DNA of 64,000 nt from Pseudoxanthomonas mexicana (lineage in GTDB: Bacteria > Pseudomonadota > Gammaproteobacteria > Xanthomonadales > Xanthomonadaceae): positions 1 through 64,000 of the forward strand of contig NZ_PDWV01000019.1 in NCBI RefSeq assembly GCF_010093385.1, in the 5' to 3' direction. Shown here one piece after another: positions 56,412 to 64,000 of the stretch; positions within the stretch are counted from its first letter, which is position 1; each line of letters opens with the position of its first letter. The notes beneath the pieces were generated by a model. The model had not been told where the DNA came from, ran no database searches, and was given only the letters and a program-made list of their open reading frames with translations. The translations under genes were made by a program, and so were the position numbers.

Positions 56412-57134
56412 TCAGCCCGCGGCGCCGAGCGTCTGCCGCAGGAAGGGCACGGTGATCCGGCGCTGTGCCGCCAGCGAGGCACGGTCCAGCCGGTCGAGCA
56501 CCGCGACCAATGCGCCCAGGTCGCGGTCGGTGCGCGTGAGCAGCCAGTCGAGTGCGGCCTCTTCCAGTATCAGGCCACGCCGTTGAGCGCGGTCGCGCAG
56601 CACGTCGCGGCGCCCTGCGTCGTCGAGGGGATGCAGCGTGAAACGTAGGCATTGCTGCAGGCGCGAGCGCAGGTCCGGCAGCACCAGGCCGATGTCGTCG
56701 GGAATGCTGCGCGCGGTGTAGAGCACATTCAGTCCCGAGCCGCGCGCCCGGTTGTGGAAGTCGAACAGCGCGACTTCGTCTTCCCGCGTACCGGCGATCG
56801 CGTCCAGGCCATCCACCGCAACCACATCATGGCCTTCCAGGGCATCGAGCGCCTCGCGCATTCGTCCTGCCGCCGCGATGGCCGGCAGATAGGCCGCCCG
56901 CCGTCCCTGTTGCTCGGCGGCCGCGCAGACGGCCAGCGCCAGGTGGGTCTTGCCGGTCCGCGACGCGCCGGCCAGGTACACCCAGTCCGCGCCCGTCCCT
57001 GCAGCCAGCCGCGACAAGGCCGCCAACGCGCCGTCCGGCGGCGCGATGAAGCTCTCGAAGCGCTGGTCCGGCGGATAGCGCAGCGCCAGCGGCAGTTGCG
57101 GTCCCAGCCCGGCCCCCGGAACGTCGCGGCTCAC
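56412..57134 (-). CDS. hda: DnaA regulatory inactivator Hda
   Basis: 240 residues from a GTG at 57134 with GAGG upstream, overlapping the upstream stop by 4 bases (GTGA). AAA+ domain related to DnaA domain III: LALRYPPDQRFESF at the N-terminus (clamp-binding region), GASRTGKTHLALAV (Walker A), VVAVDGLDAIAG (Walker B) and a DnaA-like lid. Hda with the sliding clamp promotes ATP hydrolysis on DnaA to prevent re-initiation. The larger open frame to 58247 is a shadow of the AI-2E transporter. Confidence 0.93.
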   Translation of the reverse strand: MSRDVPGAGLGPQLPLALRYPPDQRFESFIAPPDGALAALSRLAAGTGADWVYLAGASRTGKTHLALAVCAAAEQQGRRAAYLPAIAAAGRMREALDALEGHDVVAVDGLDAIAGTREDEVALFDFHNRARGSGLNVLYTARSIPDDIGLVLPDLRSRLQQCLRFTLHPLDDAGRRDVLRDRAQRRGLILEEAALDWLLTRTDRDLGALVAVLDRLDRASLAAQRRITVPFLRQTLGAAG

Positions 57135-58294
57135 GGCGCCTCGTTTTCCCGCGTCGAGGCCTGCTCCACGCTGCTCTTGTCGATGTACGAATCCAGCACG
57201 ATGGACGGCCGGTCGCCGGCATACAGGCGGCTCTGCGTGTAGCGTTCGTGGGCGAAGCGCAGCAGCACGTTGGCGATCGCGGCCACTGGCAACGCCAGCA
57301 GCATGCCGAGGAAGCCGAACAGCTGGCCGCCGGCCATGATGGCGAAGATCACCGCCACCGGATGCAGGCCGATGCGGTCGCCGACGATGCGCGGCGTCAG
57401 CACATAGCCTTCCAGCATCTGGCCCACCACGAACACGCCCATCACCATCGCCACCAGCGACCAGTCGCCGCCGGACTGCACCATCGCGGCGATCACGCCC
57501 AGCACGATGCCGGTGGCGGTGCCCAGATACGGCACGAAGCTGATCAGGCCGGCGATGATGCCCACCAGCAGGCCCACCTTCAGGCCCACGATCGACAGGC
57601 CGATGGCATAGATCGCGCCCAGCGCCAGCATCACCAGGAACTGGCCGCGCAGGAAGGCGCCCAGCACCTCGTTGGACTCCAGCGCCAGCCGGGTGACCGT
57701 GGCGATATGGTCGCGCGGCACCAGCGCGGCGATGCGTTCGACCAGCAGGTCCCAGTCGCGCAGGAAGTAGAAGGTCAGGATCGGCAACAGCACCAGGTTG
57801 GCGATCCACGCCATCACCGCGAAGCCCGAGCGCGAGAAATAGCCGAACAACGTGGCCGCCACGCCACCGGCCTGCTGCCAGTGGCCGCGCACCCACTCGG
57901 TCAGCCGGTCCACGTCCAGCCAGGCGACCAGCTCCAGCCCGGTCCGCTGCTCCACCCACGGCAGCGCCGTCTGCATGAACCAGTCGCGGTACGCCGGCAG
58001 CGATTCGATCACCGTGACCACCTGGCGCTCGATCATCGGCACCAGGATCACCAGCGACAGCACCAGCAACAGCAGCATCAGGGTGAAGACCAGCACGACC
58101 GCGGTCGTGCGCGAGCGCCCCGACCGTTCCAGCCGGTCCACCCACGGATCGCCCAGCCAGCCCAGCAGCGCCGCGCAGACGAAGGGCGTGAGCACGGGCG
58201 CCAGCAACCAGATCAGCCAGCCCACGATCAGGGCGATCAGCAACCATTGCCAGCGACGGGCCAGCGTACCTGCCGGCGTGGAGGAGAGATCCAT
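57131..58294 (-). CDS. AI-2E family transporter (PerM-like)
   Basis: 387 residues from the ATG at 58294. About 7-8 membrane helices; N-terminal WLLIALIVGWLIWLLAPVLTPFVCA and C-terminal block FVPYLGTATGIVLGVIAAMVQ plus EGYVLTPRIVGDRIGLHPVAVIF define the AI-2E/UPF0118 family. Substrates vary across the family (autoinducer or ion export); the member here cannot be assigned. It is translationally coupled to hda, a common arrangement in gammaproteobacteria. Confidence 0.92.
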   Translation of the reverse strand: MDLSSTPAGTLARRWQWLLIALIVGWLIWLLAPVLTPFVCAALLGWLGDPWVDRLERSGRSRTTAVVLVFTLMLLLLVLSLVILVPMIERQVVTVIESLPAYRDWFMQTALPWVEQRTGLELVAWLDVDRLTEWVRGHWQQAGGVAATLFGYFSRSGFAVMAWIANLVLLPILTFYFLRDWDLLVERIAALVPRDHIATVTRLALESNEVLGAFLRGQFLVMLALGAIYAIGLSIVGLKVGLLVGIIAGLISFVPYLGTATGIVLGVIAAMVQSGGDWSLVAMVMGVFVVGQMLEGYVLTPRIVGDRIGLHPVAVIFAIMAGGQLFGFLGMLLALPVAAIANVLLRFAHERYTQSRLYAGDRPSIVLDSYIDKSSVEQASTRENEAP

Positions 58295-58308
58295 GCAGCG
58301 TCCTTGTG

Positions 58309-59391
58309 TCAGCGCATCTGGTAGACGGGCGGTTCGCCTTCGCCGCCGGTGAACGGCGCCTCGTCGCCCATCGTGCGGCGGAAACCGGCCAGGCCGGAAA
58401 CGAATTCGAGATCGAGTTCCAGCGTGTCGCCGCTGGCGCGCACCGGCGTGATGCGGCGGACCACGGCCATCTTCTGCAGGTGCCCGGTCAGGCGCAGGTA
58501 GTCGTCGGTGGTGCGGATACCGGTGAACAGCACCCGGTACGTGCCGGCGGGACCAGCGCTGCCGCGCTTGCCGTAGCGCTTCACCAGTGCATCGGCCGTG
58601 CCGTCGGCGCCAGATGCCATCGCGCGGCGCGCGTCGGCATCGCTGACCGACCATTTCGCCAGCACCTTGCCGGCGTCGACGAATCCCCAGTCGGCGGTCC
58701 AGCCGCCCTTGTTGCGGTACAGCTTGCCCACCAGTTGCATGGGCGGGCTGTAGCGCGCCGATGCGCGCGCCACCGCCGCCGTGTCCTGGCGCCAGATGGC
58801 GCCGACCAGCGCCTGCTCGGCGGCGCCGCCGGCCGGCAGGCCCAGGCTGTAGCCGCGTTCGATGGCGCGATTGAGCAGCGGCCGGGCGGCATTGGCGTGC
58901 TGCAACCCCATCAGGCGGGGCCCGCTGCCGTCGTTGATCGCCAGCCAGACCACCGGCTTGGGGCGGGGCTGCGGCCAGACCGGCAGGCCCAGCGCACCGG
59001 CCAGGCCGTTGACCTGATCTTCGTCGAAGCGCACCACCAGCGTGGTGCGGAACGTCGGCGCGCCGGTCGGCGACGTGCCCTGGTCCTGGCGGTAGTCGTA
59101 ACCCTCCACGTAATCCCGGGCGTTGCGCAGTTCGGCGCCCACGCCCGGGCGCGACATCGCCGAACGGTCACCGCTGAGCTTGGCCAGCACGCTGCCCAGC
59201 GCGCGCGCGAAGCCGCCCTGGCGCTCCTCCTCGCCCTGCCCGTTCACCGGGACTTCCGCCTGGTACAGGCCGCGCGCGGAGACCGCATCGCCCTCCGTGC
59301 GCAGGCCGGACTGCGCCAGCGCGGCGGTGCTCAAGGTCAAGGTCGCCAGCAGCAGGGCGGCGGCGAGGGCGATAGCGGAAGTGCGGCGCAT
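58309..59391 (-). CDS. DUF2066 exported protein
   Basis: 360 residues from the ATG at 59391 (a TTG at 59394 is adjacent). Signal peptide 1-26 (ending ALAQ). DUF2066 pattern: [35 protein letters not shown] and [21 protein letters not shown] beta-rich periplasmic protein of unknown function. It lies 14 bases upstream of the AI-2E gene in the same strand, then hda, an arrangement conserved in many gammaproteobacteria next to purM. Confidence 0.87.
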   Translation of the reverse strand: MRRTSAIALAAALLLATLTLSTAALAQSGLRTEGDAVSARGLYQAEVPVNGQGEEERQGGFARALGSVLAKLSGDRSAMSRPGVGAELRNARDYVEGYDYRQDQGTSPTGAPTFRTTLVVRFDEDQVNGLAGALGLPVWPQPRPKPVVWLAINDGSGPRLMGLQHANAARPLLNRAIERGYSLGLPAGGAAEQALVGAIWRQDTAAVARASARYSPPMQLVGKLYRNKGGWTADWGFVDAGKVLAKWSVSDADARRAMASGADGTADALVKRYGKRGSAGPAGTYRVLFTGIRTTDDYLRLTGHLQKMAVVRRITPVRASGDTLELDLEFVSGLAGFRRTMGDEAPFTGGEGEPPVYQMR

Positions 59392-59493
59392 CAAGCGTCC
59401 TTGGACTCGACAGACCCCTCGAATTGTTGCGCGAATGGGCCTTGCCCGCCAACGTCACCCGTTCAGGACGGCCGCGCGCCCACCCGATTCCTT

Positions 59494-59499
59494 TAAAAT
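59494..59499 (+). promoter_or_regulatory. -10 element upstream of purM
   Basis: TAAAAT precedes the purM start by 34-67 bases, depending on the start used. The region at -35 is GC-rich with no clear match. Confidence 0.35.
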
Positions 59500-59560
59500 C
59501 CCACCTCTCGCCCACCGACGACCGCCCGTGACCCAGCCGACGCCCCCTGCCTCCACCCCG

Positions 59561-60577
59561 ATGACCTATCGCGACGCGGGTGTCGACATCGACGCCGGCA
59601 ACGAGCTGGTCGAGCGCATCAAGCCGCTGGTCAAGCGCAGCTTCCGCCCGGAGGTGATGGGCGGTCTGGGCGGCTTCGGCGCCCTGTTCGACCTGTCCGG
59701 CAAGTACCGCGAGCCGGTGCTGGTCTCGGGCACCGACGGCGTGGGCACCAAGCTGAAGCTGGCGCAGCAGTTGGGCCGCCACGACACCATCGGCATCGAC
59801 CTGGTCGCCATGTGCGTGAACGACGTGCTGGTGCAGGGCGCCGAGCCGCTGTTCTTCCTCGACTACTTCGCCACCGGCAAGCTCGATGTCGATACCACGG
59901 TCGCCGTGGTCGGCGGCATCGCCCGCGGCTGCGAGCTCTCCGGCTGTGCGCTTATCGGCGGCGAGACCGCCGAGATGCCCGACATGTACGGCCCGGGCGA
60001 ATACGACCTGGCCGGCTTTTGCGTGGCCGCGGTGGAGAAGTCGCGCCTGCTGGATGGCGCCAAGGTGCGCGCCGGCGACGTGCTCATCGGCATCGCGTCC
60101 AGCGGTCCGCATTCCAACGGCTATTCGCTAGTGCGGCGCATCTACGACCGCGCCGGACGGCCCGCCGACCTGGACGTGGGCGGCGTGAAACTGGCCGATG
60201 CGCTGATGGCGCCGACCACGCTCTACGTGAAGCCGATCCTGGAGCTGCTGCAGGCGCACGACCTGCATGGCATGGCGCACATCACCGGTGGCGGCCTGAC
60301 CGAGAACATCATCCGCGTCATCCCCGATGGGCTGGGTCTGGAGATCGACGCCAGCGCCTGGACGCTGCCGCCGGTGTTCGACTGGCTGCAGCGCGAAGGC
60401 GCGGTGGAAAACACCGAGATGTGGCGCACCTTCAACTGCGGCATCGGCTTCGTGCTGGTGGTGGCACCCGACCAGCTGGCCGCCGTGCAGGCCGACCTGG
60501 CACGCCTGCAACTGGCGCACTGGCAGATCGGCGAAGTCGTCACCGCCGCGGGCGGCGAACGCGTCCGCATCGGCTGA
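59561..60577 (+). CDS. purM: phosphoribosylformylglycinamidine cyclo-ligase
   Basis: 338 residues from the ATG at 59561; a GTG at 59528 would add 11. PurM makes aminoimidazole ribotide (AIR). Conserved blocks: [76 protein letters not shown] and [14 protein letters not shown]. It is divergent from the DUF2066 gene and is separated from purN by a membrane-protein gene. Confidence 0.95.
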   Translation: MTYRDAGVDIDAGNELVERIKPLVKRSFRPEVMGGLGGFGALFDLSGKYREPVLVSGTDGVGTKLKLAQQLGRHDTIGIDLVAMCVNDVLVQGAEPLFFLDYFATGKLDVDTTVAVVGGIARGCELSGCALIGGETAEMPDMYGPGEYDLAGFCVAAVEKSRLLDGAKVRAGDVLIGIASSGPHSNGYSLVRRIYDRAGRPADLDVGGVKLADALMAPTTLYVKPILELLQAHDLHGMAHITGGGLTENIIRVIPDGLGLEIDASAWTLPPVFDWLQREGAVENTEMWRTFNCGIGFVLVVAPDQLAAVQADLARLQLAHWQIGEVVTAAGGERVRIG

Positions 60578-60584
60578 TCGCGGC

Positions 60585-61205
60585 ATGCCGCGCAGCAAGG
60601 CGATCGCCTTCGGGCTGACGCTGGCGGTGTTCGCCGCCAGCTGGATCGCGCCGCGCTGGCCGCTGGAACAGGGCATGCACAGCAGCCTGACGGTCGTGGG
60701 CCTGGGCTGGCTGTGGTGGCACGACCGCCGTTGGCCGCTGCGTCCGACGCACTTCGCCCTGATCTGCGCCTTCATCGTCGCGCACTGCATCGGCGCGCGC
60801 TGGCTGTATTCCTATGTCCCGTACGACGCCTGGCTGCAGACCGCCACCGGCTGGTCGCCGGCGCAGGCGTTCGGCTGGCACCGCAACCACTTCGACCGCT
60901 TCATCCATCTGATCTACGGTCTGTGCTTCACGCCCGCCGTCTGGCACTGGTTGCGCCAGCGCTGGCCGTCGCTGTCGGTGGGACATGCCTTCACCGTGAC
61001 GGTGATGCTGATCATGTGCACGAGCCTGCTGTACGAGTGGTTGGAATGGGGCATCGCGCTGACGATGTCGCCCGAGGCCGCCGAGTCCTACAACGGCCAG
61101 CAGGGCGATGTGTGGGATGCGCATGCGGACATGCTGCTGGCCACCGTCGGCGCCCTGCTGGTATGGCCCCTGGCGCGTGCCGAGCGCCGCGGGACCCCGG
61201 CATGA
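60585..61205 (+). CDS. YjdF-like (DUF2238) integral membrane protein
   Basis: 206 residues from the ATG at 60585, 7 bases after the purM stop. Five or six hydrophobic helices with conserved polar motifs in them: SYVPYDAW, NHFDRFIHLIYGL, LLYEWLEWG and QQGDVWDAHADMLLATVGA. DUF2238/YjdF is a broad family without known biochemistry. Its place inside purM-purN, overlapping purN by 4 bases, implies co-expression with purine synthesis. Confidence 0.87.
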   Translation: MPRSKAIAFGLTLAVFAASWIAPRWPLEQGMHSSLTVVGLGWLWWHDRRWPLRPTHFALICAFIVAHCIGARWLYSYVPYDAWLQTATGWSPAQAFGWHRNHFDRFIHLIYGLCFTPAVWHWLRQRWPSLSVGHAFTVTVMLIMCTSLLYEWLEWGIALTMSPEAAESYNGQQGDVWDAHADMLLATVGALLVWPLARAERRGTPA

Positions 61206-61855
61206 CCGCGCGTCGGGCCGTGCTGGCCTCGGGCAGGGGCAGCAACCTGCAGGCGATCCTGCACGCCATCGAGGCGGGCACGCTGAAGGCCGACGTGGTG
61301 GGGGGGTTCTCGGACAGGCCGGCCGCAGCCGCCCTGCAGCAGGTCCCGCCTGAAAAGCGCTGGAGCGCGCGCCCCGCGGCCTTTTCCACGCGCGCCGCCT
61401 ATGAGGCCGCACTCGCGGACGCGGTGGCCGCCACCCGCCCCGACTGGGTGGTGTGCGCGGGGTACATGCGCATCCTGGGGGATGCGTTCATCGCCCGGTT
61501 CCGCGGGCGCCTGCTGAACATCCATCCTTCGCTGCTGCCGAAGTACCGCGGCCTGCATACCCACGCCCGCGCGCTGGAGGCCGGCGACCGCGAACACGGC
61601 GCCAGCGTCCACTTCGTCATTCCTGAACTGGACGCGGGCACCGTGGTGGCCCAGGTCCGAGTGCCCATCGTGGCCGGCGACAACCCCGAGACACTGGCGG
61701 CGCGGCTGCTTCCGCGCGAGCACGCGCTGCTGGTGGCCGTCCTGCAGCTGGCGGCGTCGGGTGCGTTGGCTGAACAGGGCGACATCACGCTCTGTCACGG
61801 TCAGCCGCTATTAAATCCCCTGTGCCTAGATTCGGCCGACCGATTGGTTTCCTGA
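61202..61855 (+). CDS. purN: phosphoribosylglycinamide formyltransferase
   Basis: 217 residues. PurN transfers a formyl group from 10-formyl-THF to GAR. ASGRGSNLQAI at the N-terminus, LLNIHPSLLPKYRGLHTH with catalytic N/H, and GASVHFVIPELDAGTVVAQ with the catalytic aspartate. The ATG overlaps the upstream stop by 4 bases. No purine regulator site was recognised. Confidence 0.94.
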   Translation: MTARRAVLASGRGSNLQAILHAIEAGTLKADVVGGFSDRPAAAALQQVPPEKRWSARPAAFSTRAAYEAALADAVAATRPDWVVCAGYMRILGDAFIARFRGRLLNIHPSLLPKYRGLHTHARALEAGDREHGASVHFVIPELDAGTVVAQVRVPIVAGDNPETLAARLLPREHALLVAVLQLAASGALAEQGDITLCHGQPLLNPLCLDSADRLVS

Positions 61856-61862
61856 CCCCCCG

Positions 61863-62579
61863 ATGCTCTCCCCCCTCCGTCCCCTGCTGCTCGGCCTGGC
61901 TCTGGCCGGTTCCGCTGCGCCCACCCGGGCGCTGGAACCGTTCGTGGCCAGCTACCAGGCCTACAACGAGGGCAAGCTGGCCGGCAACGCCAGCATGAAG
62001 GTGACGCCGCGGGCGGGCGACCAGTGGCAGATCGACCTGAACGTAAAGGGCACGCGCGGCTTCGCGCGCCTAGCGGGACTGAACATCGAGCAGAGCACGG
62101 AGTTCGACACCCGCGACGGGCAGTTCCGTCCGCTCAGCCAGGCCACCGTCCGTCACGCCCTGCTGATGGGCAAGAAGATGGTCGGCACCTACGACTGGAA
62201 AAGCGGCACCGCCCAGTGGCAGGGCGACATCAAGAAGAACCGGCGGGCACCGTTGCAGCTGCAGACCGGCGACATGAGCGCCCTGCTGATGAATCTGGCG
62301 GTGATCCGCGACGCCGCACCCGGCAGGCAACTGACCTACCGCGTGGTGGACAACGGCCGCGTGCGCGAGTACCAGTACGTGGTCTCGCCCGAGCCCGAAA
62401 CCGTGACGGTCGAGGACCTGAGCTACAGCGCCCTGCGCGTGAGCCGGTCCAACGGCGGCAACGACGAGACCATCTTCTGGGTCGCCGATGGCGTACCCAC
62501 CCCCGTGCGCATCCTGCAGCGGGAAGACGGCCAGGACGGCGTGGATCTGCGCCTGGTCGAATATCAGGGAGTACCGTGA
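61863..62579 (+). CDS. DUF3108 exported protein (first tandem copy)
   Basis: 238 residues, signal peptide about 1-23 (ending TRALE). DUF3108 beta-rich domain: FVASYQAYNEGKLAGNASMK, STEFDTRDGQFRPLSQ, YDWKSGTAQWQGDIKK and QREDGQDGVDLRLVEY. Likely periplasmic, unknown function. It begins 7 bases after purN and overlaps the next paralogue by 4 bases. Confidence 0.86.
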   Translation: MLSPLRPLLLGLALAGSAAPTRALEPFVASYQAYNEGKLAGNASMKVTPRAGDQWQIDLNVKGTRGFARLAGLNIEQSTEFDTRDGQFRPLSQATVRHALLMGKKMVGTYDWKSGTAQWQGDIKKNRRAPLQLQTGDMSALLMNLAVIRDAAPGRQLTYRVVDNGRVREYQYVVSPEPETVTVEDLSYSALRVSRSNGGNDETIFWVADGVPTPVRILQREDGQDGVDLRLVEYQGVP

Positions 62580-63271
62580 ACATGCTGAAGAACACGCTTG
62601 CCATGCCCCGCACGCTGCTGGCCGCCGCCCTGCTGGCCGCCGCCAGCGCACCCGCGTTGGCCGTCGAAGCCTTCACCGCCCAGTACAACGCCAGTGCGCT
62701 CGGCATGGTGGGGGAAGGCCAGATGTCCGTCTCGCCGCAGCCCGGCAACCGCTGGCAGTACACGCTGAGCGTGCGCAACCAGGCGGTGGATCTCAGCCAG
62801 AAGACCGTGTTCGATGTGCAGGATGGACGCATGCGCCCGCTCAGCAGCAGCGACACGTCGCGCCTGCTGATCAAGAAGAAGAACGTCAACACGGTCTACG
62901 ACTGGTCGAAGGCCCAGGCCACGTGGAGCGGCGACGTGAAGCCGGACCGCGCCGGCCCGGTGAAGCTGGCGGCCGGCGACATGGATGCGCTGCTGGTCAA
63001 CCTGGCCATCGTGCGCGACGTGGCCGCAGGCAAGCCGCTGACCTACCGCATGGTCGAGAACGGCCGCGCCAAGCCCATGACCTACCAGGTGGCGGGCAAG
63101 GAGCGCATCACGGTCGCGGGCAAGCCACAGGAGGCCACCAAGGTCGTGCGCACCGATGGCGACAAGCAGACCATCGTCTGGGTGGTGGCCGATGCCCCGG
63201 TGCCGGCGCGCATCCTGCAGCGCGAAAAGGGCCAGGACACCATCGACCTGACGCTGAAATCCTGGCGCTGA
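62576..63271 (+). CDS. DUF3108 exported protein (second tandem copy)
   Basis: 231 residues from a GTG at 62576 overlapping the upstream stop (GTGA); ATG at 62582 is equally possible. GGGAG precedes. Signal peptide ends ALAVE. Shares with the first copy YDWSKAQATWSGDVKPDR and QREKGQDTIDLTLKSW, so the pair arose by duplication. It is followed by a strong terminator. Confidence 0.86.
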   Translation: MNMLKNTLAMPRTLLAAALLAAASAPALAVEAFTAQYNASALGMVGEGQMSVSPQPGNRWQYTLSVRNQAVDLSQKTVFDVQDGRMRPLSSSDTSRLLIKKKNVNTVYDWSKAQATWSGDVKPDRAGPVKLAAGDMDALLVNLAIVRDVAAGKPLTYRMVENGRAKPMTYQVAGKERITVAGKPQEATKVVRTDGDKQTIVWVVADAPVPARILQREKGQDTIDLTLKSWR

Positions 63272-63292
63272 ATCATCCCGGCGCCGCAATGG

Positions 63293-63318
63293 AAAAGCCC
63301 GGCATGGCCGGGCTTTTT
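63293..63318. terminator. bidirectional Rho-independent terminator
   Basis: AAAAGCCCGGC, loop ATG, GCCGGGCTTTTT. A-run on one side and T-run on the other let it serve both the DUF3108 pair and the convergent EF-hand gene. Confidence 0.92.
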
Positions 63319-63319
63319 C

Positions 63320-64000
<681 letters not shown>

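Overview
The window is high-GC, densely packed bacterial DNA with short intergenic gaps and many 1-4 base start/stop overlaps. Several gene arrangements point to the Lysobacteraceae (Xanthomonadaceae), with a Pseudoxanthomonas/Stenotrophomonas-like organism the best guess. These are a fused aspartokinase-diaminopimelate decarboxylase, the MurL/MurD2 route to peptidoglycan D-glutamate, a XanB-type bifunctional mannose enzyme, an AmgK-MurU recycling pair, and a SUF operon led by an Rrf2 regulator. The placement rests on recognised protein families only; no database search was run. No tRNA, rRNA, CRISPR array, prophage or insertion sequence was recognised.

Layout. 1-3.1 kb: two divergent peptide transporters, OPT (cut by the window edge) and POT. 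3.1-6.5 kb: dTDP-L-rhamnose operon rmlBACD on the minus strand. 6.6-9.0 kb: ssb, ispB and an exported dienelactone hydrolase. 9.1-15 kb: minus-strand operon lysC-lysA fusion, 4-TM membrane protein, murL, murD2, which supplies lysine and installs D-Glu in the wall precursor. 15-26 kb: miscellaneous genes (PhzF, amidohydrolase, glycine-zipper protein, OsmC with a hydrolase, EF-G paralogue, HU with an H1-like tail, a TerB/DUF533 gene that seems to have lost its stop, M23 peptidase, small conserved proteins, tandem DUF1439 proteins). 26-29.8 kb: a DUF5916 exported protein, a SET-domain methyltransferase with a post-SET zinc motif, and a mono-haem lipoprotein.

30-36.3 kb is a SUF iron-sulfur operon: Rrf2 regulator, sufB, sufC, sufD, sufS, a GNAT acetyltransferase and a Rieske-type protein. 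36.3-47.8 kb is an iron-acquisition region in three units, each preceded by a Fur-like box: (i) small exported ORF, siderophore receptor, PiuC dioxygenase; (ii) small membrane ORF, second TonB-dependent receptor; (iii) PepSY membrane protein, DUF2271, DUF4198, ApbE flavin transferase, membrane-anchored flavoprotein reductase. Unit iii reads as an electron path from cytoplasmic NADPH to a covalently flavinylated periplasmic protein, probably for reducing ferric iron. This is the most interesting system here.

47.8-64 kb is mostly housekeeping: HutD/Ves, a ComEA-like protein, M20 peptidase, GlsB/YeaQ protein, xanB, amgK-murU, an ECF sigma/anti-sigma/PDZ trio, hda, an AI-2E family exporter, DUF2066, purM, a YjdF-like membrane protein, purN, tandem DUF3108 proteins, an EF-hand protein and the 3' part of murA. 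Large ORFs antisense to these genes are GC-driven shadows and are not annotated.
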